Shown here piece after piece: positions 53,582 to 61,165 of a stretch of DNA of 64,000 bases. Source of the stretch: Solirubrobacter ginsenosidimutans (lineage in GTDB: Bacteria; Actinomycetota; Thermoleophilia; Solirubrobacterales; Solirubrobacteraceae); NCBI RefSeq assembly GCF_027587205.1, contig NZ_JAPDOD010000014.1, positions 1 to 64,000 of the forward strand. Direction: 5' to 3'. The notes beneath the pieces were generated by a model. It saw nothing but the letters and a program-made list of their open reading frames with translations. It was not told the origin of the DNA and made no database searches. The position numbers and the translations under genes are program-made. The first letter of the stretch is position 1; each line of letters starts with the position of its first letter.

Positions 53582-53951
53582 AGGGACGAACGTCAACTGC
53601 TCCGGGTGGGGAGGGGGGCGGTTTCGTGGTGCCACCCGTCCCGGGCTGCCGTGAACTCGCGGGGTGGCCGGCCTCCCGACCTCGCGGTGTGGTGGAGACT
53701 GACCGTCAAGGTACGGGCTACGGAGACAGAAAGTGCGTTCTCACGCGCGCCGATCGGTCATCGGCGAGGGGGTGTGTAACCAGAGCTGCCTCGCAGGAAG
53801 CTCTCGTTCCGCACCCCCACCCGCGCGCCAACTCGAACAGCGCGAACCTGATCGAGAACCGCGCTCGGGCCCTCAAACGCGCACGGTCAACCACGGCGAC
53901 CGGGACGAGACCCCTCCCCCAACCGGCGCAGTTGACTTTGCGGTCCCTCTA
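53579..53951. repeat. Dispersed structured intergenic element, copy 2 (373 bp)
   Basis: Copy of the 32116 element. The left terminus is GAGGGACGAACGTCAACTGC (53581-53600). The right terminus is an imperfect complement ending TCCCTCTA at 53944-53951. Both outer ends read TA. The same two hairpins occur: GTGCGT-TCTC-ACGCGC (53733-53748), and GGGGGTGTG (53768-53776) pairing with CGCACCCCC (53810-53818) plus inner AGAGC/GCTCT. The left end forms the TAG stop of the lipoprotein gene and the right end forms the TAG stop of the convergent nucleotidyltransferase gene. It lacks the ~118-bp extra block of copy 1. Confidence 0.85.
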
Positions 53952-54728
53952 GGCGCCGGCGGTCGACGGCGCGCGGTTGGCGCCGTGCTCGCGGACGTAG
54001 TCGTTGACGACGTAGTAGCCGTCGATCGACTCGCCCGCGTCGCCCCAGAAGCCCTGGACGACGTCGTAGCGCAGGCGCCCCTCGCGGGCGTAGAAGTTGT
54101 TGACGTCGGTGATCTCCAGCTCGCCGCGGCCGGAGGGCTCGAGCGTCTGGATGACGTCGAAGACCGAGGACTCGTAGCAGTAGACGCCGGTGACGGCGAA
54201 GCGGCTCGGCGGGTCGGCGGGCTTCTCGACGATCTCGGAGATCACGCCGTCGTCGCCCAGCTTGGCGACGCCGAGGTGCGAGAGATGCGCGGCGTCGGCC
54301 ATCTCGGAGAGGATCACGCGCGCGCCCTCGGGCTCCGCGCGGAAGGCGTCGATGGCCGTGACGATCGACTGCTCGAAGACGTTGTCGGCGAGCATCACGA
54401 CGACCGGGTCAGAGCCCGCGAACCGCGCCGCGAGGCCGAGGGCCTCGGCGATGCCGCCGGGGTTCTCCTGGTAGGCGTACATCAGGCGCGAGAGCCCGGC
54501 CTCGTGGCCGTTGCCCAGCAGGCGCAGGAACTCGCCGGCGTGCGTGCCGCCCGTGACGATCATGACCTCGTCGACACCCGCCCCGACCATCGCCTCGACC
54601 GCGTAGCTGATCATCGGCCGGTCGTAGATCGGCAGCAGGTGCTTGTTCGTGATCTTCGTCAGCGGGAACAGGCGCGACCCGGTTCCCCCCGCGAGAATGA
54701 CGCCCTTGAGCGACGGCGAGGTCGGCAT
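53949..54728 (-). CDS. rfbA: Glucose-1-phosphate thymidylyltransferase-like nucleotidyltransferase
   Basis: 259 aa from ATG 54728. Sugar nucleotidyltransferase motifs: GVILAGGTGSRLFPLT (with the catalytic Arg), VMLADNVFE, and EITDVNNFYARE and the GFWGDAGESIDGYY ending. Likely activates glucose-1-phosphate as dTDP-glucose for deoxysugar or cell-surface glycan synthesis. It is ~30 aa shorter than classical RmlA, and no other rml genes are nearby, so it could act in another glycan pathway. Stop codon lies inside the repeat element. Confidence 0.88.
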   Translation of the reverse strand: MPTSPSLKGVILAGGTGSRLFPLTKITNKHLLPIYDRPMISYAVEAMVGAGVDEVMIVTGGTHAGEFLRLLGNGHEAGLSRLMYAYQENPGGIAEALGLAARFAGSDPVVVMLADNVFEQSIVTAIDAFRAEPEGARVILSEMADAAHLSHLGVAKLGDDGVISEIVEKPADPPSRFAVTGVYCYESSVFDVIQTLEPSGRGELEITDVNNFYAREGRLRYDVVQGFWGDAGESIDGYYVVNDYVREHGANRAPSTAGA

Positions 54729-54741
54729 GGCGCGGAGGGTA

Positions 54742-55668
54742 TCAGCGGGATGAGAGCTCCTCAGGCCGAACCGTGACCTCGCGCGGCTCGCCCTCGCGGA
54801 CGACGCTGAGGGCGACACCGACGCCGATCCGCTCCTCCCCCAGCAGCCGCTGCAGGTCGTCGACGCCACGCACGGGCACGCCGTCGATGGCGACGATCAG
54901 ATCCTCCGCCCGCAGGCCCGCGCGCGCAGCGGGCGAGTCGCCGATGACCTCGACGACCTCGACGGCGTTGTCGCGGCCGACCAGCGCCGCGATCCGCGGC
55001 GGCAGCGGACGCGCGCCGCCGGCGATGCCGATCCACGCGCGGCGCACGCGGCCGTCGCGCATCAGCGCCGACACGATCCGCCGGGTCGTCGCGTTGATCG
55101 GGATCGCGAGCCCCAATCCCACCCCCGCGACCGCGGTGTTGATGCCCACGACGGTCCCCGTCCCGTCGACCAGCGCGCCGCCCGAGTTGCCCGGGTTCAG
55201 CGCCGCGTCGGTCTGGATCACGTCGTCGATCATCCGCGTGGCCGTGCGGTCGCGCGCGGGAAGCGAGCGGCCGAGCGCCGAGACGACGCCCGCGGTCACC
55301 GAGCCCGCGTAGCCGTGCGGGTTGCCGATCGCCACCACGAGCTGGCCGACGCGCAGGTTCGCCGCGTCCCCCAGTTCGGCGGGATGGGCGGCCGCCGTAT
55401 CGAGCCGCAGCAAGCCGAGGTCGGACAACGGATCGACGCCGACGACGCTCGCCTGGACGTCGGAGCCGTCGGTGAAGGACGCGCGCACGCGACGGCCGTT
55501 GCCGATCACGTGGGCGTTGGTGAGCATGAAGCCGTCAGGGGTGATGACGACGCCCGACCCCGTGCCCCGGCGCGCCACGCGCAGGTTGGCCACGGACGGC
55601 CCGAGCTTCTCCGCCACCGAGACGACGACACGCGAGTAGGCGTCTAGAGCTTCCGTATCGGTAGTCAC
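54742..55668 (-). CDS. HtrA/DegP-like S1C protease with PDZ domain, no signal peptide
   Basis: 308 aa from GTG 55668. Catalytic triad: His in LTNAHV, Asp in DPLSDLGLL, Ser in NPGNSGGALVD. PDZ domain in the last ~90 residues (AVEVVEVIGDSPAARAGLRAEDLIVAIDGVPV). Neither signal peptide nor membrane helix at the N-terminus, so it is probably cytoplasmic, unlike most HtrA. A quality-control protease. Divergent from the MarR gene. Confidence 0.92.
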   Translation of the reverse strand: MTTDTEALDAYSRVVVSVAEKLGPSVANLRVARRGTGSGVVITPDGFMLTNAHVIGNGRRVRASFTDGSDVQASVVGVDPLSDLGLLRLDTAAAHPAELGDAANLRVGQLVVAIGNPHGYAGSVTAGVVSALGRSLPARDRTATRMIDDVIQTDAALNPGNSGGALVDGTGTVVGINTAVAGVGLGLAIPINATTRRIVSALMRDGRVRRAWIGIAGGARPLPPRIAALVGRDNAVEVVEVIGDSPAARAGLRAEDLIVAIDGVPVRGVDDLQRLLGEERIGVGVALSVVREGEPREVTVRPEELSSR

Positions 55669-55714
55669 TTACGAAATGATAGTTCGGTCGGCCGCACTTG
55701 ACACCGGGCGTAAA

Positions 55715-55732
55715 TTGCTTGCATGAACGCAA
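55715..55732. promoter_or_regulatory. Candidate MarR operator over the marR start codon
   Basis: TTGCTTGCA-TGAACGCAA is an 18-bp imperfect palindrome (7 of 9 positions symmetric) covering the ATG at 55723. Position and size fit autorepression by the encoded MarR protein. Confidence 0.35.
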
Positions 55733-56172
55733 AGGTTGCGTCCGCGGAACAGCTGACCGAGGCACTGGCGGCTGTGTGGGCGCACCTGAACCGGCGCTCG
55801 TCGACGGATCTGTTCCGCGTGGTCGACGAGCTCGGGATGTCCTTCACGCAGGTGAAGATGCTGTTCCTGCTCGAGGATGGCCGCGAACACTCCCTGTCGG
55901 AGCTCGCCGGCCACCTCAGCCTGTCGCTCCCCGCCGCCTCCCGGGCGGTCGACGGGCTCATCCAGCGGGCGTTCGTCACCCGCCGCGAATCGGCTGAAGA
56001 CCGGCGCTCGCGCCTGATCGCGCTCTCCGACCACGGCCGCGAGGTCGTGGAGCGGATGGTCCGCGCCCGGCACCAGACGCTCGACATGTTCGTGGCCGAC
56101 ATCACGCCCGGGGAGCGGGACAGCCTGCTCGCCGCGTTGCTCCCCATCGTGGAAAGGATCACTCGCCAGTGA
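55723..56172 (+). CDS. MarR-family transcriptional regulator
   Basis: 149 aa. Winged helix-turn-helix: FTQVKMLFLLEDGREHSLSELAGHLSLSLPAASRAVDGLIQRAFVTRRESAEDRRSRL, with the wing residues D-R-R. Usually a ligand-responsive repressor of the adjacent efflux pump. The stop overlaps the start of the MFS gene (GTGA), giving one transcript; divergent from htrA-like. Confidence 0.93.
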   Translation: MNAKVASAEQLTEALAAVWAHLNRRSSTDLFRVVDELGMSFTQVKMLFLLEDGREHSLSELAGHLSLSLPAASRAVDGLIQRAFVTRRESAEDRRSRLIALSDHGREVVERMVRARHQTLDMFVADITPGERDSLLAALLPIVERITRQ

Positions 56173-57722
56173 CCTCACGCATCCGCCTCTCAGAAGAAAA
56201 TCGCCGCTGGTGGACGCTCGCGGCGATGTGCTTCGCCCTGTTCATGGTGATGCTCGACAACACGGTCGTCAACGTCGCCCTGCCGTCGATCCAGCGCAGC
56301 TTCGATGCCTCGCTCTCCTCGCTGGAGTGGACGATCAACGCGTACTCGCTCTCCTTCGCCGTGTTCCTGGTCACGGGCGGCCGGCTCGGTGACATCTTCG
56401 GTCGCCGCAAGGTGTTCCTGATCGGCGTCGTCGTCTTCGCGGTCGCGTCGGGAACGATCGGCTTCGCCCCGTCGGAGGGCTGGCTCGTCGCCTCGCGCGC
56501 CGTCCAGGGCCTCGGCGCGGCGCTGATGATGCCCGGCACGCTGTCGATCATCACCAACACGTTCCCGCCCGCTGAGCGCGGCCGCGCGATCGGCACCTGG
56601 GCGGGCGTGTCGGCGATCGCGCTCGCGCTCGGGCCGCTGCTCGGCGGCTGGCTGACCGAGGACGTCAGCTGGCGCGCGATCTTCTTCATCAACATCCCCG
56701 TGGCGGCGGTGGCGATCGTCGTTACGCTCTTCGCCACCCACGAGTCGCGCGACGAGACCGCGACGCGCGAGGTCGACATCCCGGGCATCGCGGCGCTGAC
56801 CGTCGGCCTGACGGCGCTCGTGCTGGCGCTTGTGCAGGCCAACGCGTGGGGCTGGGGCTCGGCCCGGATCATCGGCCTGTTCGCGGTCGCCGCTGTGGGC
56901 CTGGCGAGCTTCATCCTGATCGAGCGCCGCTCGCACGCGCCGATCGTCGACTTCACGTTCTTCAAGTCGCGCTCGTTCGTGGGCGCCAACGTCGTCGCCT
57001 TCGCGATCTCGTTCGGCATGTTCGCGGTGTTCTTCTTCCTCGCGCTCTACATGCAGAACATCCTCGGCTACTCGCCGCTGGAGACCGGCGTGCGCTTCCT
57101 CCCCAGCACGCTCGTGATCATGGTCGCGGGCCCGCTGTCGGGCCGCCTCGCCGACCGCGTCGGCCCGCGCACGCCGCTGGTGATCGGGCTGACGCTCGTC
57201 ACCGCGAGCCTCGCGTGGCAGTCGCGGATCCAGGTCGACACGAGCTTCGGCTTCCTCGTCGTCCCGTTCGTCCTGCTCGGCCTCGGCATGGGCTTCACGA
57301 TGTCGCCGATGAGCACGGCGGCGATGAACGCGGTCGACCGCACCAAGGCGGGCGTCGCCTCCGGCACGCTGAGCATGACCCGGATGGTGGGCGGGACGTT
57401 CGGCGTCGCGGCGCTCGGCGCGCTGGTGGCCAGCGTCGGCCGGCACGACCTCGCGCAGTCGCTCCCGAACGTTCCTGAAGGGACGCGGGAGAAGCTCGTC
57501 GACGCGCTCGGCAGCGGCGCCGCGACGAGCGGCGCGTCCGATGCCGTCCGCGCCGCGAGTGAGCGAGCCTTCGTGGACGCGCTCGGCGCCGGGCTGACGA
57601 TCGCGGCGATCGCGACCGGGCTGGCGGCGCTCGCGGCCTGGTTCATGATCGATCCGATCCGCCCGCAGCACGAGGCCGCGCCCGCGCCCACGCAGGCTGA
57701 CACAGAGGCTGCGATGGTCTAG
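56169..57722 (+). CDS. MFS drug:H+ antiporter, DHA2 (EmrB/QacA) family
   Basis: 517 aa from GTG 56169, overlapping marR. About 14 membrane helices. Family motifs: LDNTVVNVALPSIQ in helix 1, the GGRLGDIFGRRKVFL loop (motif A), and the antiporter motif C-like GPLLGGWLTEDVSWRAIFFINIP. Probable multidrug exporter regulated by the coupled MarR protein. Confidence 0.94.
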   Translation: MTSRIRLSEENRRWWTLAAMCFALFMVMLDNTVVNVALPSIQRSFDASLSSLEWTINAYSLSFAVFLVTGGRLGDIFGRRKVFLIGVVVFAVASGTIGFAPSEGWLVASRAVQGLGAALMMPGTLSIITNTFPPAERGRAIGTWAGVSAIALALGPLLGGWLTEDVSWRAIFFINIPVAAVAIVVTLFATHESRDETATREVDIPGIAALTVGLTALVLALVQANAWGWGSARIIGLFAVAAVGLASFILIERRSHAPIVDFTFFKSRSFVGANVVAFAISFGMFAVFFFLALYMQNILGYSPLETGVRFLPSTLVIMVAGPLSGRLADRVGPRTPLVIGLTLVTASLAWQSRIQVDTSFGFLVVPFVLLGLGMGFTMSPMSTAAMNAVDRTKAGVASGTLSMTRMVGGTFGVAALGALVASVGRHDLAQSLPNVPEGTREKLVDALGSGAATSGASDAVRAASERAFVDALGAGLTIAAIATGLAALAAWFMIDPIRPQHEAAPAPTQADTEAAMV

Positions 57723-57725
57723 CCC

Positions 57726-58673
57726 GTGCACGTCCTGACGGAGGTCGATCCAGAGCTCATCGCGCAGCTGCGCAAAGCGGACCACTTCTTCTGGATCGAC
57801 CTCGACAGGCCGGACCCCGGCGCCGTCCGCCAGCTCGGCGCGGCGCTGGACCTGCACCCCGTGGCGCTCGAGGACACGCTCGAGATGGGGCAGCGCCCGA
57901 AGATCGAGCCCTACCAGGGTCACGTCCTGCTGGTCTTCTACACCGCCCGGGCGACCGGCGGGCTCGACCGGCCGGGTGAGCCGCAGGAGGTGCACATCTA
58001 CATCTCCGGCGAGTTCATCGCGACGGTCCACCCCGAGCCCTGCCAAGCGCTCGTCGATCTTCACGCGTCGCTGGCCGAGGAGCCGACCCACGACGAGGAG
58101 ATCCTGATCTACCGCGTCCTCGACGGGCTGACGGACGCGTTCTATCCCGTGATCAGCGCCGTCGAGGGTCAGATCGACACGCTGGAGGTGGAGATCCTGA
58201 CCCGCCCGAAGCGCGAGCACCTCGGCCGCAGCTACCGGCTCAAGCAGAACGTCCGCGAGCTGCAGCGGCTGACGGCCGCCCAGCACGAGCAGTTCAAGAC
58301 CGCCCACGAGTTCATCCTCGCCCTCGAGGGGCTGACCAAGGGCTCGCGCCCCTATCTGCGCGACATCGGCGACCACCTGATCCAGATCACCGGCGAGTTC
58401 CAGCGTCAGCTCGACGACCTCTTCGCGCTGACGCAGACCTACTTCAACGCGAACTCCGACCGGCTCAACGCGGTCGCCTCGCGGCTGACGGTCGGCGGCA
58501 CGATCTTCGTGACCTACACCGTCGTCACCGGCTTCTTCGGGCAGAACTTCGGCTGGCTCGTGGACCACATCGACTCAAAGCACGCCTTCCTGACCTTCGG
58601 CGTCGGCAGCCTCGTCGTGCCCACTGTGGTCTTGCTCACACTGTTCTGGATCAAGCGGCACGACTGGTTCTGA
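57726..58673 (+). CDS. corA: CorA-family magnesium/divalent cation transporter (GQN variant)
   Basis: 315 aa from GTG 57726, 3 bp after the MFS stop. Large cytoplasmic N-terminal domain with long helices (~120-250), then two C-terminal membrane helices. The signature loop reads TGFFGQNFGW (GQN around residues 272-274) where classical CorA has GMN. The C-terminal end KRHDWF is basic, as expected. Probably a pentameric Mg2+ or related cation channel. Confidence 0.92.
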   Translation: MHVLTEVDPELIAQLRKADHFFWIDLDRPDPGAVRQLGAALDLHPVALEDTLEMGQRPKIEPYQGHVLLVFYTARATGGLDRPGEPQEVHIYISGEFIATVHPEPCQALVDLHASLAEEPTHDEEILIYRVLDGLTDAFYPVISAVEGQIDTLEVEILTRPKREHLGRSYRLKQNVRELQRLTAAQHEQFKTAHEFILALEGLTKGSRPYLRDIGDHLIQITGEFQRQLDDLFALTQTYFNANSDRLNAVASRLTVGGTIFVTYTVVTGFFGQNFGWLVDHIDSKHAFLTFGVGSLVVPTVVLLTLFWIKRHDWF

Positions 58674-58692
58674 GAGGGCATAGGGTTTGTCC

Positions 58693-59940
58693 ATGTCCGT
58701 CGATACCAGCCAGATCGCTCAGCTCGACGTCGAGCCCGGCGAGCTCCCCGAGACGATGGCCGCGTGGGTCATCCGCGCCGAGCGCGAGGGCGAGCCGACC
58801 GAGGCGTTCCAGCTGGAGGAGATGGCGGTACCGCGGCCGGGCGCGTTCGAGGTGATCGTCCGCGTGATGGCCGCGGGCGTGAACTTCAACAACGTGTGGG
58901 CCGCGCTGGGCAAGCCGATCTCGGTCTTCCGCTACCACCAGGAGGACCACCACATCGGCGGGTCCGACGCGTCCGGGATCGTGTGGGCGGTCGGCGAGGG
59001 CGTCACGCGCTGGAAGCCGGGCGACGAGGTCGTCGTGCACTGCAACCAGGCGTCCTACGAGGACGTCGAGGTCCACGGGCTCGACCCGCTGGCGGCGCCG
59101 TCACAGCAGATCTGGGGCTACGAGACGACCTGGGGCTCCTTCGCGCAGTTCTGCAAGGTCCAGGCGCAGCAGCTGCTGCGCAAGCCCAAGGCGCTCGCCT
59201 GGGAGGAGGCCGCCTCCTACGGGCTGACGTTCTTCACCGCGTACCGGATGCTCGTCGACCAGGCACGTTTGCAGGAAGGTCACCGCGTGCTGATCTGGGG
59301 CGCCGCCGGCGGCCTGGGGGTGTTCGCGACGCAGCTCTGCAAGCTGTCCGGCGCCGACTCGCTCGGCGTGGTGTCCTCTGTCGAGAAGGGCGAGCTGGTC
59401 AAGTCCCTCGGCGCGCGCGACTACATCGACCGCAACGCGTTCGCGGGGATGATGCGGGTCGGCAACGAGACGTACGACGAGGAGAAGGTGCGCTTCAAGG
59501 AGTCGCGCCGCTTCGGCAAGGAGGTCGCCGAGCGCCTCGGCGGGGAACCCGACATAGTCTTCGAGCACGTCGGGCGCGCCACCTTCCCCACCTCCGTGCT
59601 GGTCGTCAAGCCGTTCGGCACGGTCGTGATCTGCGGCGCGACGTCCGGGTTCACGCTCGATTTCGACGTCCGCTACCTGTGGATGCGCCAGAAGCGCATC
59701 ATCGGCTCGCACTTCGCCAACGCGTGGGAATGCCATCGCGCGAACGAGCTGATCGAGGCCGGGAAGGTTCGTCCCGTACTCTGGAGGACCTTGGGGTTCG
59801 AGCAGGTCGCCGAAGCCCATCAGCTCATGTACGAGAACAAGCACCTCGGCAAGATCGCGATCCTCGTCGGCGCGGCCTCCGAAGGGCTTGGAAAGACAGC
59901 GGACGGCCCGGGCGCGATCCGGGCGGAGGTGGGAGCGTAG
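58693..59940 (+). CDS. ccrA: Crotonyl-CoA carboxylase/reductase
   Basis: 415 aa from ATG 58693. MDR-superfamily enzyme that reduces and carboxylates crotonyl-CoA to ethylmalonyl-CoA with NADPH and CO2. Family hallmarks: GVNFNNVWAALGKPISVFRYH, HHIGGSDASGIVWAVG, GYETTWGSFAQFCKVQ, WGAAGGLGVFATQL (NADPH), and GSHFANAWECHRANELIEAG. With the mutase and MeaB downstream this defines the ethylmalonyl-CoA pathway. Confidence 0.95.
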   Translation: MSVDTSQIAQLDVEPGELPETMAAWVIRAEREGEPTEAFQLEEMAVPRPGAFEVIVRVMAAGVNFNNVWAALGKPISVFRYHQEDHHIGGSDASGIVWAVGEGVTRWKPGDEVVVHCNQASYEDVEVHGLDPLAAPSQQIWGYETTWGSFAQFCKVQAQQLLRKPKALAWEEAASYGLTFFTAYRMLVDQARLQEGHRVLIWGAAGGLGVFATQLCKLSGADSLGVVSSVEKGELVKSLGARDYIDRNAFAGMMRVGNETYDEEKVRFKESRRFGKEVAERLGGEPDIVFEHVGRATFPTSVLVVKPFGTVVICGATSGFTLDFDVRYLWMRQKRIIGSHFANAWECHRANELIEAGKVRPVLWRTLGFEQVAEAHQLMYENKHLGKIAILVGAASEGLGKTADGPGAIRAEVGA

Positions 59941-59942
59941 AG

Positions 59943-60275
59943 ATGGCAGCCGGAGTAGCGCAGATCCCGTGGTACGCGACGCTGTTCCGAGGCGACCAGC
60001 TCGCCGCGGCGCTGGAGGAGATCGCGTCGGTCGCGACGCGCTACGGCGCGACGGACTACCGCGTGTTGCGCAATCGCGACGACATGTACAAGTTCACGCA
60101 CCTGGTCTCGTTCGACGACAAGCTCAGCTTCGAGGCCTACTGGTACGGCCCGGAGATGGTCAGCTGGCGCGCGTCGTACGCGTCCTGGTACCAGGTGCCG
60201 GTGCTCTACACCTGGAACGACCTGATCTACGAAGGCGGCCTCACGCACGAGGCCGTGGCCGCCAACGGCGACTAA
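59943..60275 (+). CDS. Conserved-looking small protein after ccr, 110 aa
   Basis: ATG 59943, 2 bp after the ccr stop, so certainly co-transcribed. A compact W/Y-rich alpha/beta protein: IPWYATLFRGDQLAAALEEIASVATRYGATDYRVLRNRDD, KFTHLVSFDDKLSFEAYWYGPEMVSWRASYASWYQVPVLYTWNDLIYEG. No known domain is recognised; its fold looks like a ferredoxin-like dimeric alpha/beta-barrel. Its place suggests a role in the Ccr step. Its stop overlaps the convergent MBL gene (CTAA). Confidence 0.65.
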   Translation: MAAGVAQIPWYATLFRGDQLAAALEEIASVATRYGATDYRVLRNRDDMYKFTHLVSFDDKLSFEAYWYGPEMVSWRASYASWYQVPVLYTWNDLIYEGGLTHEAVAANGD

Positions 60276-61108
60276 GCCCCGAACTTCTTCCGCCAGCGGG
60301 CCAGCCCCATATGGAGCTGGTCCAGCGGCGTGGCCTGGATCATCGTCGCCGCGTCCGGGCCCATCGCCTCGCTGACGCGGGCCTCCATCGCGGCGACGAA
60401 GCCCGCTTCGTCGTGGCCGCCCTCGAGCTCGACCTGCGTATGCAGTGCCTCGAGGCAGCGGTCGAGCTGGGCGTCCGCGTCCTCGACCGGGCCGAAGTGG
60501 GTGAGGCCGAGGCCGGCGGGTTTCCACGCGCGCACGAGCGCGATCGAGCGCTCCCAGGCCGTGACGTCGATGTCCGGCGGCGGCGTCGGCGCGACCGTGA
60601 AGTCGTGCGGCGGGATCTTCGCCCCGCCGACGTCGCCCACGAACGCCCACCCGGACGGCTCGTGCAGGTAACTGACGTGGTGGGAGGCGTGGCCGGGGGT
60701 GTACTCGACCCGGAACGCGCCCTCGATGTCACGCTCGCCGCCGGAGAGCACGCGCAGGTTGGCCTCGGGGACGGGCACCATCTCGCCCCACAGCTGCCGC
60801 AGGCCGACATCTCCGCCGTAGAGGCGTCCCGCGCTGGCCATCAGCCGCGAGGGGTCGGCCATGTGCGGCGCGCCGCGCTCGTGGACGTAGACGGGCAGCT
60901 CGGGCCAGCGGCGTACCAGCGCCCCGGACACGCCCGCGTGGTCGAAGTGGATGTGGGTCAGCAGCAGCGCGCGCGGCTCGGCGCCGTCCAGCGCCGCCAG
61001 CAGCGTCTCCTCGGTCACTCCGGGACCCGGGTCGATCAGCACGCCGTCGACCTCCCAGCAGCAGATCACCCGCTCGCGCCCCTGGTGCAGCACATCGATC
61101 GCCCGCAT
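60272..61108 (-). CDS. Metallo-beta-lactamase-fold hydrolase
   Basis: 278 aa from ATG 61108. The metal-binding motif THIHFDHAG (H-x-H-x-D-H) is followed by TPGHASHHVSY and FVGDVGG, completing a binuclear metal site; the later LTHFGPVED histidine closes it. Glyoxalase-II-like hydrolases of this type cleave thioesters or other esters. It lies between ccr and the mutase on the opposite strand, so a link to CoA-thioester metabolism is possible but not shown. Confidence 0.88.
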   Translation of the reverse strand: MRAIDVLHQGRERVICCWEVDGVLIDPGPGVTEETLLAALDGAEPRALLLTHIHFDHAGVSGALVRRWPELPVYVHERGAPHMADPSRLMASAGRLYGGDVGLRQLWGEMVPVPEANLRVLSGGERDIEGAFRVEYTPGHASHHVSYLHEPSGWAFVGDVGGAKIPPHDFTVAPTPPPDIDVTAWERSIALVRAWKPAGLGLTHFGPVEDADAQLDRCLEALHTQVELEGGHDEAGFVAAMEARVSEAMGPDAATMIQATPLDQLHMGLARWRKKFGA

Positions 61109-61165
61109 GCGGACCTAGGCTAGTGAGTGAGTCCGCGTTGACTCGCGGGTCAATACCATCTGTAT

